Shown here in pieces: positions 1 to 5,831 of a stretch of DNA of 9,725 bases (the first letter of the stretch is position 1; each line of letters begins with the position of its first letter). The stretch is from Actinomycetota bacterium (lineage in GTDB: Bacteria; Actinomycetota; Actinomycetes; Nanopelagicales; Nanopelagicaceae), in contig WLQA01000024.1 of NCBI GenBank assembly GCA_009698515.1, positions 1 to 9,725 on the forward strand, read 5' to 3'. The position numbers and the translations under genes are program-made. The notes beneath the pieces are model-generated. The model did no database searches, was not told the origin of the DNA, and saw only the letters and a list, made by a program, of their open reading frames with translations.

Positions 1-1
1 C

Positions 2-184
2 ATTCAGCAATACTCATGGCCAAAGGAGCGCTTTAGAAGTGAATTAGATTCACGTATGTCTAAGGCATTTGTGCATGTGAATGAGACAGCAAAGCAATAC
101 AACGTGGATCTACGAAGTGCAGCCTTTATTGTTTCAGTTGGCCGAGTAGCCGAAGCCTTTAGCGTTCGTGGCTCTTTAGTTTAA
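2..184 (+). CDS. gdhA: Glutamate (Glu/Leu/Phe/Val) dehydrogenase, C-terminal fragment, cut by the window edge
   Basis: Only the last 60 residues and the TAA stop are present; the gene begins left of the window. In this frame the peptide contains a QQYSW segment, a run with spaced Arg, Leu and Met residues, then AFVHV, VDLRSAAFIVSVGRVAEAF and a terminal RGSLV. This pattern (Trp near the start, LR.AA, then a helix with R.A.A, ending in RG) is the closing helical region of the NAD(P)-dependent Glu/Leu/Phe/Val dehydrogenase family, most often glutamate dehydrogenase. That enzyme interconverts glutamate with 2-oxoglutarate and ammonia in the cytoplasm. The catalytic lysine and Rossmann domain are outside the window, so substrate and cofactor cannot be read. 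The gene converges on ppa, with only 4 bases between the stop codons. Leucine or phenylalanine dehydrogenase is possible but less likely. Confidence 0.72.
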   Translation: MQQYSWPKERFRSELDSRMSKAFVHVNETAKQYNVDLRSAAFIVSVGRVAEAFSVRGSLV

Positions 185-203
185 AAGCTTAGTGCTTTTT
201 AAA
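180..203. terminator. Possible bidirectional hairpin between the convergent gdhA and ppa genes
   Basis: AAAAGC (183-188) can pair with GCTTTT (194-199) around a 5-base loop. The stem extends by TTT/AAA (180-182 with 201-203) past one bulged T. The structure covers both stop codons. Each strand has a run of T in the distal arm but no separate U-tract after the stem. It is AT-rich and weak, so termination is only suggested by its convergent position. Confidence 0.35.
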
Positions 204-680
204 GCGGGCGTAAGAGTTATTGATTTCATCTTCTGCCGCTTTTTGATTTACCCAATCGCCACCATGCACTGATTTATTTGGTTCAAGTGATTTATATACC
301 TCAAAGAAGTGCTTAATTTCTTCAAGTTCAAATGTAGGAAGATCAGCAATATCAGTTAAGTAATCTTTGCGAATATCTCCAGCTGCAACACATAACAACT
401 TGTCATCGCCGCCTTTTTCATCGGTCATACGCAGCATGCCAATTACGCGGCAGGAAACAACACAGCCAGGAAAGGTTGGCTCATCTAGCATTACAAGTGC
501 ATCAAGGGGATCGCCATCTAGAGAAAGTGTGTTTTCAACAAAGCCATAGTCATATGGGTATCTAGTTGATGTGAAGAGCATTCGATCTAAACGAATCTTT
601 CCGGATTCATGATCGATCTCGTACTTATTTCTAGATCCTGCTGGAATTTCAATAACAACATCAAAGATCATCGGTTTCAT
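189..680 (-). CDS. ppa: Inorganic pyrophosphatase, family I (soluble)
   Basis: Cytoplasmic Mg-dependent enzyme that hydrolyses pyrophosphate to two orthophosphates, pulling nucleic acid, aminoacyl-tRNA and NTP-dependent syntheses forward. The 163 residues match the short bacterial family I length. The family signature DGDPLDA is at residues 55-61, with the metal-binding aspartates D55, D57 and D60. Other expected active-site elements are R17/K19/E21 near the N-terminus, the YPYDYGF segment (41-47), GGDDK (90-94) with AGDIRKD (100-106), and the late YK pair (129-130). The start is set by a strong Shine-Dalgarno (GGAGA) 5-10 bases upstream on the minus strand; Met4 is an unlikely alternative. 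The gene lies downstream of tRNA-His and orn on the same strand, with 46 bases after the tRNA and no clear terminator between. Co-transcription or readthrough is therefore plausible. Nothing looks broken. Confidence 0.97.
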   Translation of the reverse strand: MKPMIFDVVIEIPAGSRNKYEIDHESGKIRLDRMLFTSTRYPYDYGFVENTLSLDGDPLDALVMLDEPTFPGCVVSCRVIGMLRMTDEKGGDDKLLCVAAGDIRKDYLTDIADLPTFELEEIKHFFEVYKSLEPNKSVHGGDWVNQKAAEDEINNSYARFKKH

Positions 681-726
681 TTTCTTCTCCTAGATCTTTT
701 TGTTGTATTTCATTTTCATTAAATAG

Positions 727-803
727 TGGGGTGAGCGACGGGGCTCGAACCCGCGACATCCCGGACCACAACCGGGTGCTCTACCAGCTGAGCTACGCCC
801 ACC
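727..803 (-). tRNA. tRNA-His, anticodon GTG
   Basis: The reverse strand folds into a full cloverleaf. The acceptor is GTGGGCG with CGCTCAC (one G-T pair) and the D-stem is GCTC/GAGC. The anticodon stem is CCCGG/CCGGG with loop TTGTGGT, giving anticodon GTG. The T arm is GCGGG, TTCGAGC, CCCGT. An extra G at position -1 (base 803) faces C73 (base 730), the identity element special to tRNA-His. CCA is encoded (729-727). It lies 27 bases after the stop of orn. An orn then tRNA-His order is, as I recall, also seen in mycobacteria and other actinobacteria. Confidence 0.97.
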
Positions 804-830
804 ATGATTTCTTGCAAGGGTAATGATACT

Positions 831-1382
831 TCAAGATTGAATGAAGATTTTAGTGCGGTAATACTCAAGCTCTTCGATGGAATCTCGAATATCACCCAAC
901 GCGCGGTGATTGCCATCCTTTGCCGGGGCAGCAAAGTAAACCTTTGGATACCAACGGCGGGCTAACTCTTTGATTGATGAAACATCAATGGTTCGGTAGT
1001 GCAGATACTTATTTAATAGCGGCAAATCACGAGAGATAAATCCGCGGTCAACATAAACACTGTTTCCAGCAAGGGGAGATTTACCTTCACCAGGTGCGTA
1101 CTTAGTTAGATAGGTAATGATTGCTGCATCTGCTTCTTCAAGAGATACACCATTTGGAATTTCAGTTATCAGGCCAGATTCGGTGTGCATGTTCTTAACA
1201 AAATCATCCATGCCAGCTAATTTTTCGGGGGTAGTTCTAATAACTAGATCCACGCCCTCGCCCAAGATATTTAATTGCGCATCAGTTACCAAAACTGCGA
1301 TTTCAACTAAGGCATCTTTATTAAGGTCTAGCCCGGTCATCTCGCAATCGACCCAGATCAGGTTTGGCAGATCATTTCCCAT
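831..1382 (-). CDS. orn: Oligoribonuclease (DEDDh 3'-5' exoribonuclease)
   Basis: Degrades the 2-5 nucleotide RNA leftovers of mRNA decay, and the linear dinucleotides from cyclic-di-nucleotide breakdown, to mononucleotides in the cytoplasm. The 183 residues match the family length. The DEDDh catalytic set is complete: D12 and E14 in the VDCEMTG motif (Exo I), D112 in YVDRGF (Exo II), and H159 and D164 in NHRALGD (Exo III). The start is the ATG before GNDLPNLIWVDCEM, consistent with the usual short lead-in to the Exo I strand. GGGTGAG about 5 bases upstream could be a ribosome site, but TAGGGT (1396-1391) sits 8 bases before the ATG and could be a -10 box for a leaderless transcript. The gene diverges from pstC, shares its 110-base intergenic region and is followed by tRNA-His. 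Confidence 0.96.
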   Translation of the reverse strand: MGNDLPNLIWVDCEMTGLDLNKDALVEIAVLVTDAQLNILGEGVDLVIRTTPEKLAGMDDFVKNMHTESGLITEIPNGVSLEEADAAIITYLTKYAPGEGKSPLAGNSVYVDRGFISRDLPLLNKYLHYRTIDVSSIKELARRWYPKVYFAAPAKDGNHRALGDIRDSIEELEYYRTKIFIQS

Positions 1383-1420
1383 ATGCGCTCACCCTAATGC
1401 AGGCGGTTGATCTGGCCGTA

Positions 1421-1464
1421 ATTCACCTTCCGTTCATCTTGGCGTTATTCCGATTAAACCTACA
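1421..1464 (+). promoter_or_regulatory. Candidate PHO box: 11-base direct repeats upstream of pstC
   Basis: Two adjacent 11-base units begin ATTCACC (1421) and GTTCATC (1432), matching the actinobacterial PhoP repeat core GTTCACC at 6 of 7 positions each. In the same phase, the unit at 1443 is degenerate and the one at 1454 begins TTAAACC (4 of 7). The last unit would lie over the -35 region of the proposed pstC promoter, a sensible place for an activator. The octamer GTTCATCT recurs in the pstS upstream region. The regulator itself (PhoP/PhoR) is not in the window. Confidence 0.6.
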
Positions 1465-1477
1465 AAGCCCAGCTTTT

Positions 1478-1483
1478 TAGCAT
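1478..1483 (+). promoter_or_regulatory. Candidate pstC -10 box (TAGCAT), leaderless arrangement
   Basis: TAGCAT fits the actinobacterial TANNNT -10 pattern and ends 9 bases before the pstC ATG, so transcription would begin at or next to the start codon. No purine-rich Shine-Dalgarno lies in the gap (GATGGCCCC). A -35 match is weak (TTAAAC at 1454-1459, 18-base spacing), as expected if an activator is needed. Confidence 0.45.
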
Positions 1484-1492
1484 GATGGCCCC

Positions 1493-2488
1493 ATGCCCGC
1501 GACTCCTGTTACCGAATACACCGGGGTCATTCCAGAAAAACGTGAGATCACAACTGTTCCTAGATTTTCTGACAAAGTATTTAGATTTGTTGTAACAAGT
1601 GGCGGATTTACTGCATTAATTATTTTAAGTTTAATTGCAATCTTCTTATTACTTGAGGGTTTACCGGTATTTAGAGATCAAGGAATTAAATTTGTAACTG
1701 GTTTTGATTGGAATGCGGGAGATCCAGAAAATGGTGTCGCGGCTACATTTGGAATAGGTGCGATGTTAATTGGCACCCTAGTTGTTTCATTTATTGGCTT
1801 GGTTATTGCTTTACCAATAGCCGTGGGAACTGCACTTTTCCTTACTTACTACGCACCGCTTTGGGTAAAGCGACCGCTAACTATCATGGTTGATTTAATG
1901 GCAGCAATCCCTTCAGTTATTTATGGACTTTGGGGATTTTTTATATTGATGCCACATGCAATTTACTGGGCGAAGTTATTGCATAAGTATTTAGATTTCT
2001 TGCCCTTCTTCAAGATGCAGGCACCTGTTTATGAACGTTCCCCATTTATTGCCGGAATTGTCGTTGGCATAATGATTGTTCCGATTATTGCCGCAATCTC
2101 TCGTGAAGTTTTCTCACAAGTTCCACTAGATCGCGTGCAAGCTGCTTATGCATTAGGTGCATCTAAGTGGACCATGATCCGATCTGTTGTATTGCCATTT
2201 GGTGCAAGCGGAATTGCCGGTGGCGCCATGCTTGGTTTAGGCCGCGCAATGGGTGAAACAATTGCAATTTATTTAGTACTTAATATCTATTTCATACCTA
2301 ATTTCCAAGTTCTATTTTCATCGGGCGGCAACGTGGCATCTTTAATTGTTTCTCGCTTTGGTGAAGCGGGTGAATACGAACTTCGAGCCTTGATGGCTGC
2401 TGGCTTGGTTCTATTTGTTGTTACATTGATGGTTAACTTTTTATCTGATCGAATTGTCAAACGTACTTCAAGGACTGGTGGTCAATGA
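1493..2488 (+). CDS. pstC: Phosphate ABC transporter permease PstC
   Basis: One of the two membrane subunits of the PstSCAB high-affinity phosphate importer. It has 331 residues with a cytoplasmic N-terminal tail (about 1-35) and hydrophobic segments near 36-56, 86-120, 133-160, 185-203, 240-265 and 298-317. The cytoplasmic EAA-type loop that docks onto the ATPase is at 217-235 (AAYALGASKWTMIRSVVLP). The following GRAMGET (250-256) and the AIPSVIYGLWGFF segment (138-150) are typical of PstC. The start is the first in-frame ATG after a TAG stop at 1478; two nearby ATGs at 1482 and 1485 are out of frame. No ribosome site precedes it, so a leaderless message is likely. The last four bases overlap the pstA start (ATGA). 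PstC rather than PstA is assigned from these motifs and from gene order. Confidence 0.95.
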   Translation: MPATPVTEYTGVIPEKREITTVPRFSDKVFRFVVTSGGFTALIILSLIAIFLLLEGLPVFRDQGIKFVTGFDWNAGDPENGVAATFGIGAMLIGTLVVSFIGLVIALPIAVGTALFLTYYAPLWVKRPLTIMVDLMAAIPSVIYGLWGFFILMPHAIYWAKLLHKYLDFLPFFKMQAPVYERSPFIAGIVVGIMIVPIIAAISREVFSQVPLDRVQAAYALGASKWTMIRSVVLPFGASGIAGGAMLGLGRAMGETIAIYLVLNIYFIPNFQVLFSSGGNVASLIVSRFGEAGEYELRALMAAGLVLFVVTLMVNFLSDRIVKRTSRTGGQ

Positions 2489-3531
2489 CCACAGTTGAAT
2501 ACCAAGTTTCTCCTCGCAAACCTTGGCGACTAGGCCGAAAACAATTAGCGGTAAATGGTTTGGTGTTTTTTGGAAGCATTGCTGCAACACCATTGCTGCT
2601 TGATGCAACTCCGCTGGCAGGCAAACTAGGCGCAGCATTTATATTTGTTGTAATTGCAACTTTGGCAAATGTAATTGTTTCAGTTATCCGCCAAGGTCCG
2701 AGAATGGTTTCAAATGCAATTAGCTCTTCCTTGATTTACCTTGCCACAGCACTTGTTTTACTGCCGCTAGGAAGTATTTTGTTCACCGTAATCCAAAAAG
2801 GCGCCGGAGCAATCCGCTGGAATACCTTCACACAAGATATGCGTTTGTCACAACCAGATGCACCATTTACAGAAGGTGGCGCACTGCATGCAATAGTTGG
2901 AACTGCCTTAATTGTTCTCATTGCCACAATTATTTCTGTTCCACTTGGCACATTAACTGCGCTTTATTTAACAGAGATAAAGGGCAGGTTTGAAGGATTA
3001 GTTAGATTTTTAGTTCAGGCGATGTCAGGTGTGCCATCAATTGTGGCTGGTCTATTTATTTACTCAGTATTAATTGTCACTTTAGGTGCGAAGTACTCAG
3101 CATTTGTCGGCGCATTGGCATTAACAATTTTAATGTTGCCAACTGTTGCAAGAACTGCGGAAGAGGTTTTGAAGTTAATCCCACGAGAGCTTCGCGAAGC
3201 AGGAACAGCATTAGGTGCAACGCAGTGGCGCACGGTTGCAATGGTGGTTGTGCCAGCAGCACGAAGTGGAATTCTTACCGCAGTTATTTTGGGAGTAGCC
3301 CGCGTAGCCGGTGAAACTGCGCCACTACTTCTGACTATTTTGGGTAACACCGCTACAAATGTAAATCCATTTAATGGTCCATCTGCAGCGCTTCCACTTT
3401 ACACATTCACATTGATGCGCACCGGCTTAGATGTTGCGATCACTCGGGCATGGGGTGGCGCCTTTATCTTGCTAACACTTGTTTTAGTTTTGTTCATTTC
3501 TGCACGCTTACTATCAGGGAAGAAACGGTGA
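2485..3531 (+). CDS. pstA: Phosphate ABC transporter permease PstA
   Basis: Second membrane subunit of the phosphate importer, pairing with PstC to form the channel. At 348 residues it is longer than the roughly 280-300 of enterobacterial PstA. The excess is an N-terminal pair of hydrophobic segments (about 22-40 and 48-68) before the core, a feature I recall from other actinobacterial PstA proteins. The core has segments near 80-105, 135-163, 172-200, 205-220, 262-285 and 325-342. The EAA loop is at 238-257 (EAGTALGATQWRTVAMVVVP). MSGVPSIVAGLF (180-191) and GVARVAGETAPLL (270-282) are family motifs. It starts within the stop of pstC (ATGA), implying translational coupling, and ends 6 bases before the first possible pstB start. 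No defects seen. Confidence 0.95.
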   Translation: MTTVEYQVSPRKPWRLGRKQLAVNGLVFFGSIAATPLLLDATPLAGKLGAAFIFVVIATLANVIVSVIRQGPRMVSNAISSSLIYLATALVLLPLGSILFTVIQKGAGAIRWNTFTQDMRLSQPDAPFTEGGALHAIVGTALIVLIATIISVPLGTLTALYLTEIKGRFEGLVRFLVQAMSGVPSIVAGLFIYSVLIVTLGAKYSAFVGALALTILMLPTVARTAEEVLKLIPRELREAGTALGATQWRTVAMVVVPAARSGILTAVILGVARVAGETAPLLLTILGNTATNVNPFNGPSAALPLYTFTLMRTGLDVAITRAWGGAFILLTLVLVLFISARLLSGKKR

Positions 3532-3537
3532 AAAGCT

Positions 3538-4434
3538 ATGGCTGGCAAACTCAAAGCAATAACTGCCAAATCAACATTGAGAAAAGGTGCGAACGTGAGT
3601 AAAAATAATCCCGTGGCATCTTTATCTTCAGTAGCCGGCAGTGGGCGAGTAGCTAATCACTTCACACCAGGAACTGGGTTGGAAGCAAATGGCGTGCATG
3701 CTTGGTTTGGTAAACACCACGCACTTGCAGATATCAATCTAGAGTTTCCAGCAAATACCGTTACTGCATTAATTGGTCCATCTGGTTGCGGTAAATCCAC
3801 ATTCCTTCGCACCTTAAACCGTATGCATGAATTCATTCCAGGTGCTGCAATGGCTGGAGAAGTTCTATTAGATGGCAAAGATATTTATGAACCAGGTACG
3901 GATGTAACAAAGATTCGTTTGAAGATTGGCATGGTTTTCCAGAAACCAAATCCATTCCCATCTATGACAATTGGTGAGAATGTTTTATCTGGCTTAAAGC
4001 TGGCGCAATTAAAGATTGAAAACAAAGATGATTTGCTGGAGGAGTGCTTAACTCGTGCTGGTCTTTGGAAAGAGGTTAAAGATCGCCTTGGTGCTCACGG
4101 TGGTTCACTCTCAGGTGGTCAACAACAACGTCTATGTATTGCTCGCGCACTTGCGGTAAAGCCTGAAGTACTTCTAATGGATGAGCCATGTTCAGCACTT
4201 GATCCAGGATCAACGCTGCGCATTGAAGAGACCATTCGCGAGTTAGCAGATTCAATTGTGGTTGTAATCGTTACGCACAATATGCAACAAGCAGCACGAG
4301 TATCTGATTACACCGGATTCTTCTTATCCGATGGTGGCCCTGGCCAATTAATTGAGGTTGCAACAACCAATGAGATCTTCTCCAGGCCAAAAGACAAGCG
4401 CACAGAGGATTACGTAACCGGTCGATTTGGCTAA
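3538..4434 (+). CDS. pstB: Phosphate ABC transporter ATP-binding protein PstB
   Basis: Cytoplasmic ATPase that powers phosphate import through PstC/PstA. As given (298 residues) it carries Walker A GPSGCGKST at 80-88, Q-loop Gln135 in VFQKPNPFP, the signature LSGGQQQR at 191-198, Walker B VLLMDEP at 211-217 with catalytic Glu216, and switch His247. The FQKPNPFP motif and the late GQLIE and YVTGRFG stretches are PstB hallmarks. The first 45 or so residues precede the usual start of PstB proteins and are basic and low in similarity. A GTG at 3595 (Val20) is an attractive alternative: it has AAAGGTG 5 bases upstream, against a poorer site before the ATG at 3538. From that GTG the protein would be 279 residues, closer to the usual 250-270. 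The product is certain; the start is not. Confidence 0.95.
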   Translation: MAGKLKAITAKSTLRKGANVSKNNPVASLSSVAGSGRVANHFTPGTGLEANGVHAWFGKHHALADINLEFPANTVTALIGPSGCGKSTFLRTLNRMHEFIPGAAMAGEVLLDGKDIYEPGTDVTKIRLKIGMVFQKPNPFPSMTIGENVLSGLKLAQLKIENKDDLLEECLTRAGLWKEVKDRLGAHGGSLSGGQQQRLCIARALAVKPEVLLMDEPCSALDPGSTLRIEETIRELADSIVVVIVTHNMQQAARVSDYTGFFLSDGGPGQLIEVATTNEIFSRPKDKRTEDYVTGRFG

Positions 4435-4440
4435 ATCGAT
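4421..4440 (+). other. Small hairpin over the pstB stop codon
   Basis: CGATTT (4423-4428) and AAATCG (4433-4438) form a perfect inverted repeat around the loop GGCT. It extends outward by a T-A and a G-T pair to 8 base pairs. The pstB TAA (4432-4434) lies in it. No T-run follows, so it is not a standard terminator; a 3'-end stabilising or attenuating element between pstB and pstS is possible. Confidence 0.35.
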
Positions 4441-4504
4441 TAACCATCTGTTCATCTAGATGTCGCTTGCCCTTCGCCAGATTGATATCACCTGTTTAGC
4501 ACCG
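4439..4504 (+). promoter_or_regulatory. Candidate PHO box array upstream of pstS
   Basis: In strict 11-base phase, units begin ATTAACC (4439), GTTCATC (4450), TGTCGCT (4461), CTTCGCC (4472), TGATATC (4483) and GTTTAGC (4494). Against the GTTCACC core, four of the six match at 5 or 6 of 7 positions; those at 4461 and 4483 match at only 3. A further GTTTACC at 4513 is out of phase. The unit at 4450 shares GTTCATCT with the pstC box. The array also contains the perfect palindrome CATCTAGATG (4453-4462). It implies that pstS has its own phosphate-responsive promoter; I could not fix a -10 box with confidence (TAGGTT at 4510 is one option). Confidence 0.5.
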
Positions 4505-4549
4505 AAACATAGGTTTACCTCACCAAAGCAATCTAGGGAGAGGTAATAA

Positions 4550-5629
4550 ATGTTAAAGAAAAGCAAGCGCAGCTTGTTAGTAAAAGCTGGCGTAGTTGTT
4601 ACAGCAATCGCACTTTCAGCAGGTATCACAGTTCCAGCTAATGCATCATCAATTAGCGGCAACGGATCATCTGCAGTTAAGAATTTATTAGATGTTTGTA
4701 TTCCTGCTTGGTCAAAATGGTCAAGCCACAATCTTTCATACCCTGGCGCAGGTTCAGGTGCTGGACGTGCAGCTTTCTTAGCTGGAACAGTTGATCTAGC
4801 TTTCTCAGATACTCCTTACAGCTCAACTGATAAGAAGCCAGATAATTTTGTTTACATCCCAGCTTCACAATTTCCAATTGCAGTTTATGCAAACCTTCCT
4901 GGATTTACTGGAAAGTTAAATCTCTCCCCAACAACAGTTTCCAAGATTTTCGCAGGAAAAATTACTAAGTGGAATGACCCAGCAATTGTTGCTGACAATA
5001 CGGATGCAAAGACAAAGAAGAAGACAGCAATGCCAAACTTGGCAATTACTGTTTACTACCGTTTTGATAAGTCAGGCACATCTGAAGTATTCACAGATTG
5101 GCTTTCACAACTAGACAAGGCAACTTGGACTAAGGGCAAGAACGGAACATTCACATCAGCATTCCCAGGAACAGTTCCAGCTGGAACATTCCAATCAGGA
5201 AATGCATCTGATGGTGTAGCAAATGGCGTTAAATCAATGTCAGGCGCAATTGGCTACGGTGAAGTTTCATATGCAAATGAGCGCAAGCTTGTTGTAGCAA
5301 ATCTAAAGAACAACAATGGTGAATTTGTTGCTCCTACATCAGCTGCAACCTCATTGTTCGTAAATGGATATGCAGCAGGAGAAAATGGAACCATCAAGCT
5401 TGATTACACCAAGAAGATCAAGGGTTCATACACACTTGCTTCATATGCATACGCACTTGCATTCACAAAAGAGGCTGGCAAAAATGTTGGTACCCAAGCA
5501 GTAGTTAAGCAATTCATTGACTATGTAGTTAATGATTGCGCAACTGAAAACGCTGCAAAACTTGGTTATTCAAAACTATCTGGTGCATTGCTGAAGTTGG
5601 CAGATGATCAGATCGCAAAAATCAGCTAA
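4550..5629 (+). CDS. pstS: Phosphate ABC transporter substrate-binding protein PstS
   Basis: Extracytoplasmic phosphate receptor of the Pst importer, 359 residues. A Sec signal peptide is clear: basic MLKKSKR, a hydrophobic core about 9-26, and an Ala-X-Ala site at 30-32 before SSISG. There is no cysteine at the site, so it is not an obvious lipoprotein, unlike most actinobacterial PstS. Fold landmarks follow the family: GNGSSA (37-42), YPGAGSGAG (64-72), VDLAFSDTPYS (81-91), the TTVSKIFAGKITKWNDP segment (128-144), RFDKSGTSEVF (171-181) with the phosphate-contacting SGTS, and SGAIGYGEVSYA (231-242). Cys50 and Cys330 are the only mature cysteines and could form a disulfide. A strong ribosome site (AGGGAGAGG, 7-15 bases upstream) fixes the start. 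It lies last in the pst block after a 115-base gap with its own PHO-like repeats, and ends in a strong terminator. Confidence 0.95.
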   Translation: MLKKSKRSLLVKAGVVVTAIALSAGITVPANASSISGNGSSAVKNLLDVCIPAWSKWSSHNLSYPGAGSGAGRAAFLAGTVDLAFSDTPYSSTDKKPDNFVYIPASQFPIAVYANLPGFTGKLNLSPTTVSKIFAGKITKWNDPAIVADNTDAKTKKKTAMPNLAITVYYRFDKSGTSEVFTDWLSQLDKATWTKGKNGTFTSAFPGTVPAGTFQSGNASDGVANGVKSMSGAIGYGEVSYANERKLVVANLKNNNGEFVAPTSAATSLFVNGYAAGENGTIKLDYTKKIKGSYTLASYAYALAFTKEAGKNVGTQAVVKQFIDYVVNDCATENAAKLGYSKLSGALLKLADDQIAKIS

Positions 5630-5654
5630 GTAAAACTTCCTTCCTAGGGAATTA

Positions 5655-5683
5655 CCCCCGCAGCGAAAGTTGTGGGGGTTTTT
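5655..5683 (+). terminator. Rho-independent terminator of pstS / pst operon
   Basis: CCCCCGCAGC (5655-5664) pairs with GTTGTGGGGG (5669-5678): 10 base pairs including two G-T, closing a GAAA tetraloop. Five T follow at once (5679-5683). It sits 25 bases after the pstS stop and ends before the convergent tRNA-Arg gene. Confidence 0.93.
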
Positions 5684-5710
5684 CTATTTGATTTAATGAA
5701 GTATTTCTTG

Positions 5711-5784
5711 CGCGCCTGGCAGGAATCGAACCTGCGACCTAATGCTTAGAAGGCATTCGCTCTATCCGACTGAGCTACAGGCGC
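5711..5784 (-). tRNA. tRNA-Arg, anticodon TCT
   Basis: The minus strand folds as a complete 74-base cloverleaf. The acceptor is GCGCCTG/CAGGCGC and the D-stem is GCTC/GAGC. The anticodon stem is AATGC/GCATT with loop CTTCTAA, giving anticodon TCT, which reads AGA and AGG. The T arm is GCAGG, TTCGATT, CCTGC. The discriminator is G73. CCA is not encoded (the next bases are CAA), unlike tRNA-His in this window. It converges on the pst terminator and diverges from ettA. TAGACT (5803-5798), 13 bases before the gene, is a possible -10 box. Confidence 0.96.
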
Positions 5785-5817
5785 AATTACCTGCGTAAGT
5801 CTACCGATCGCAACGGG

Positions 5818-5823
5818 TAAGGT
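5818..5823 (+). promoter_or_regulatory. Candidate ettA -10 box (TAAGGT)
   Basis: TAAGGT matches TANNNT and ends 8 bases before the ettA ATG, so the transcript could start at the start codon. AAGG inside it might instead act as a poor, distant ribosome site. No -35 box is convincing. Confidence 0.4.
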
Positions 5824-5831
5824 TTCGCCCT

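Noticed and set aside
719..934. Minus-strand open frame of 71 codons
   Set aside because: It reads through tRNA-His and the end of orn in another frame; the peptide segment is a translated tRNA.
1117..1410. Plus-strand open frame of 97 codons opposite orn
   Set aside because: Antisense to a complete DEDDh exonuclease; composition is a shadow and there is no family resemblance.
1421..1453. Short CRISPR-like or phage attachment repeat
   Set aside because: The 11-base units are contiguous, imperfect and without spacers; an operator is a better explanation.
3060..3350. Minus-strand open frame opposite pstA
   Set aside because: Low-complexity shadow of the pstA coding strand.
4456..4731. Minus-strand open frame opposite the pstS signal peptide and leader
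   Set aside because: Antisense to pstS and its repeat-rich leader; no ribosome site or recognisable domain.
5711..5784. tRNA-Arg as an integration (att) site
   Set aside because: No integrase, no duplicate of the tRNA 3' end and no foreign-looking genes flank it.
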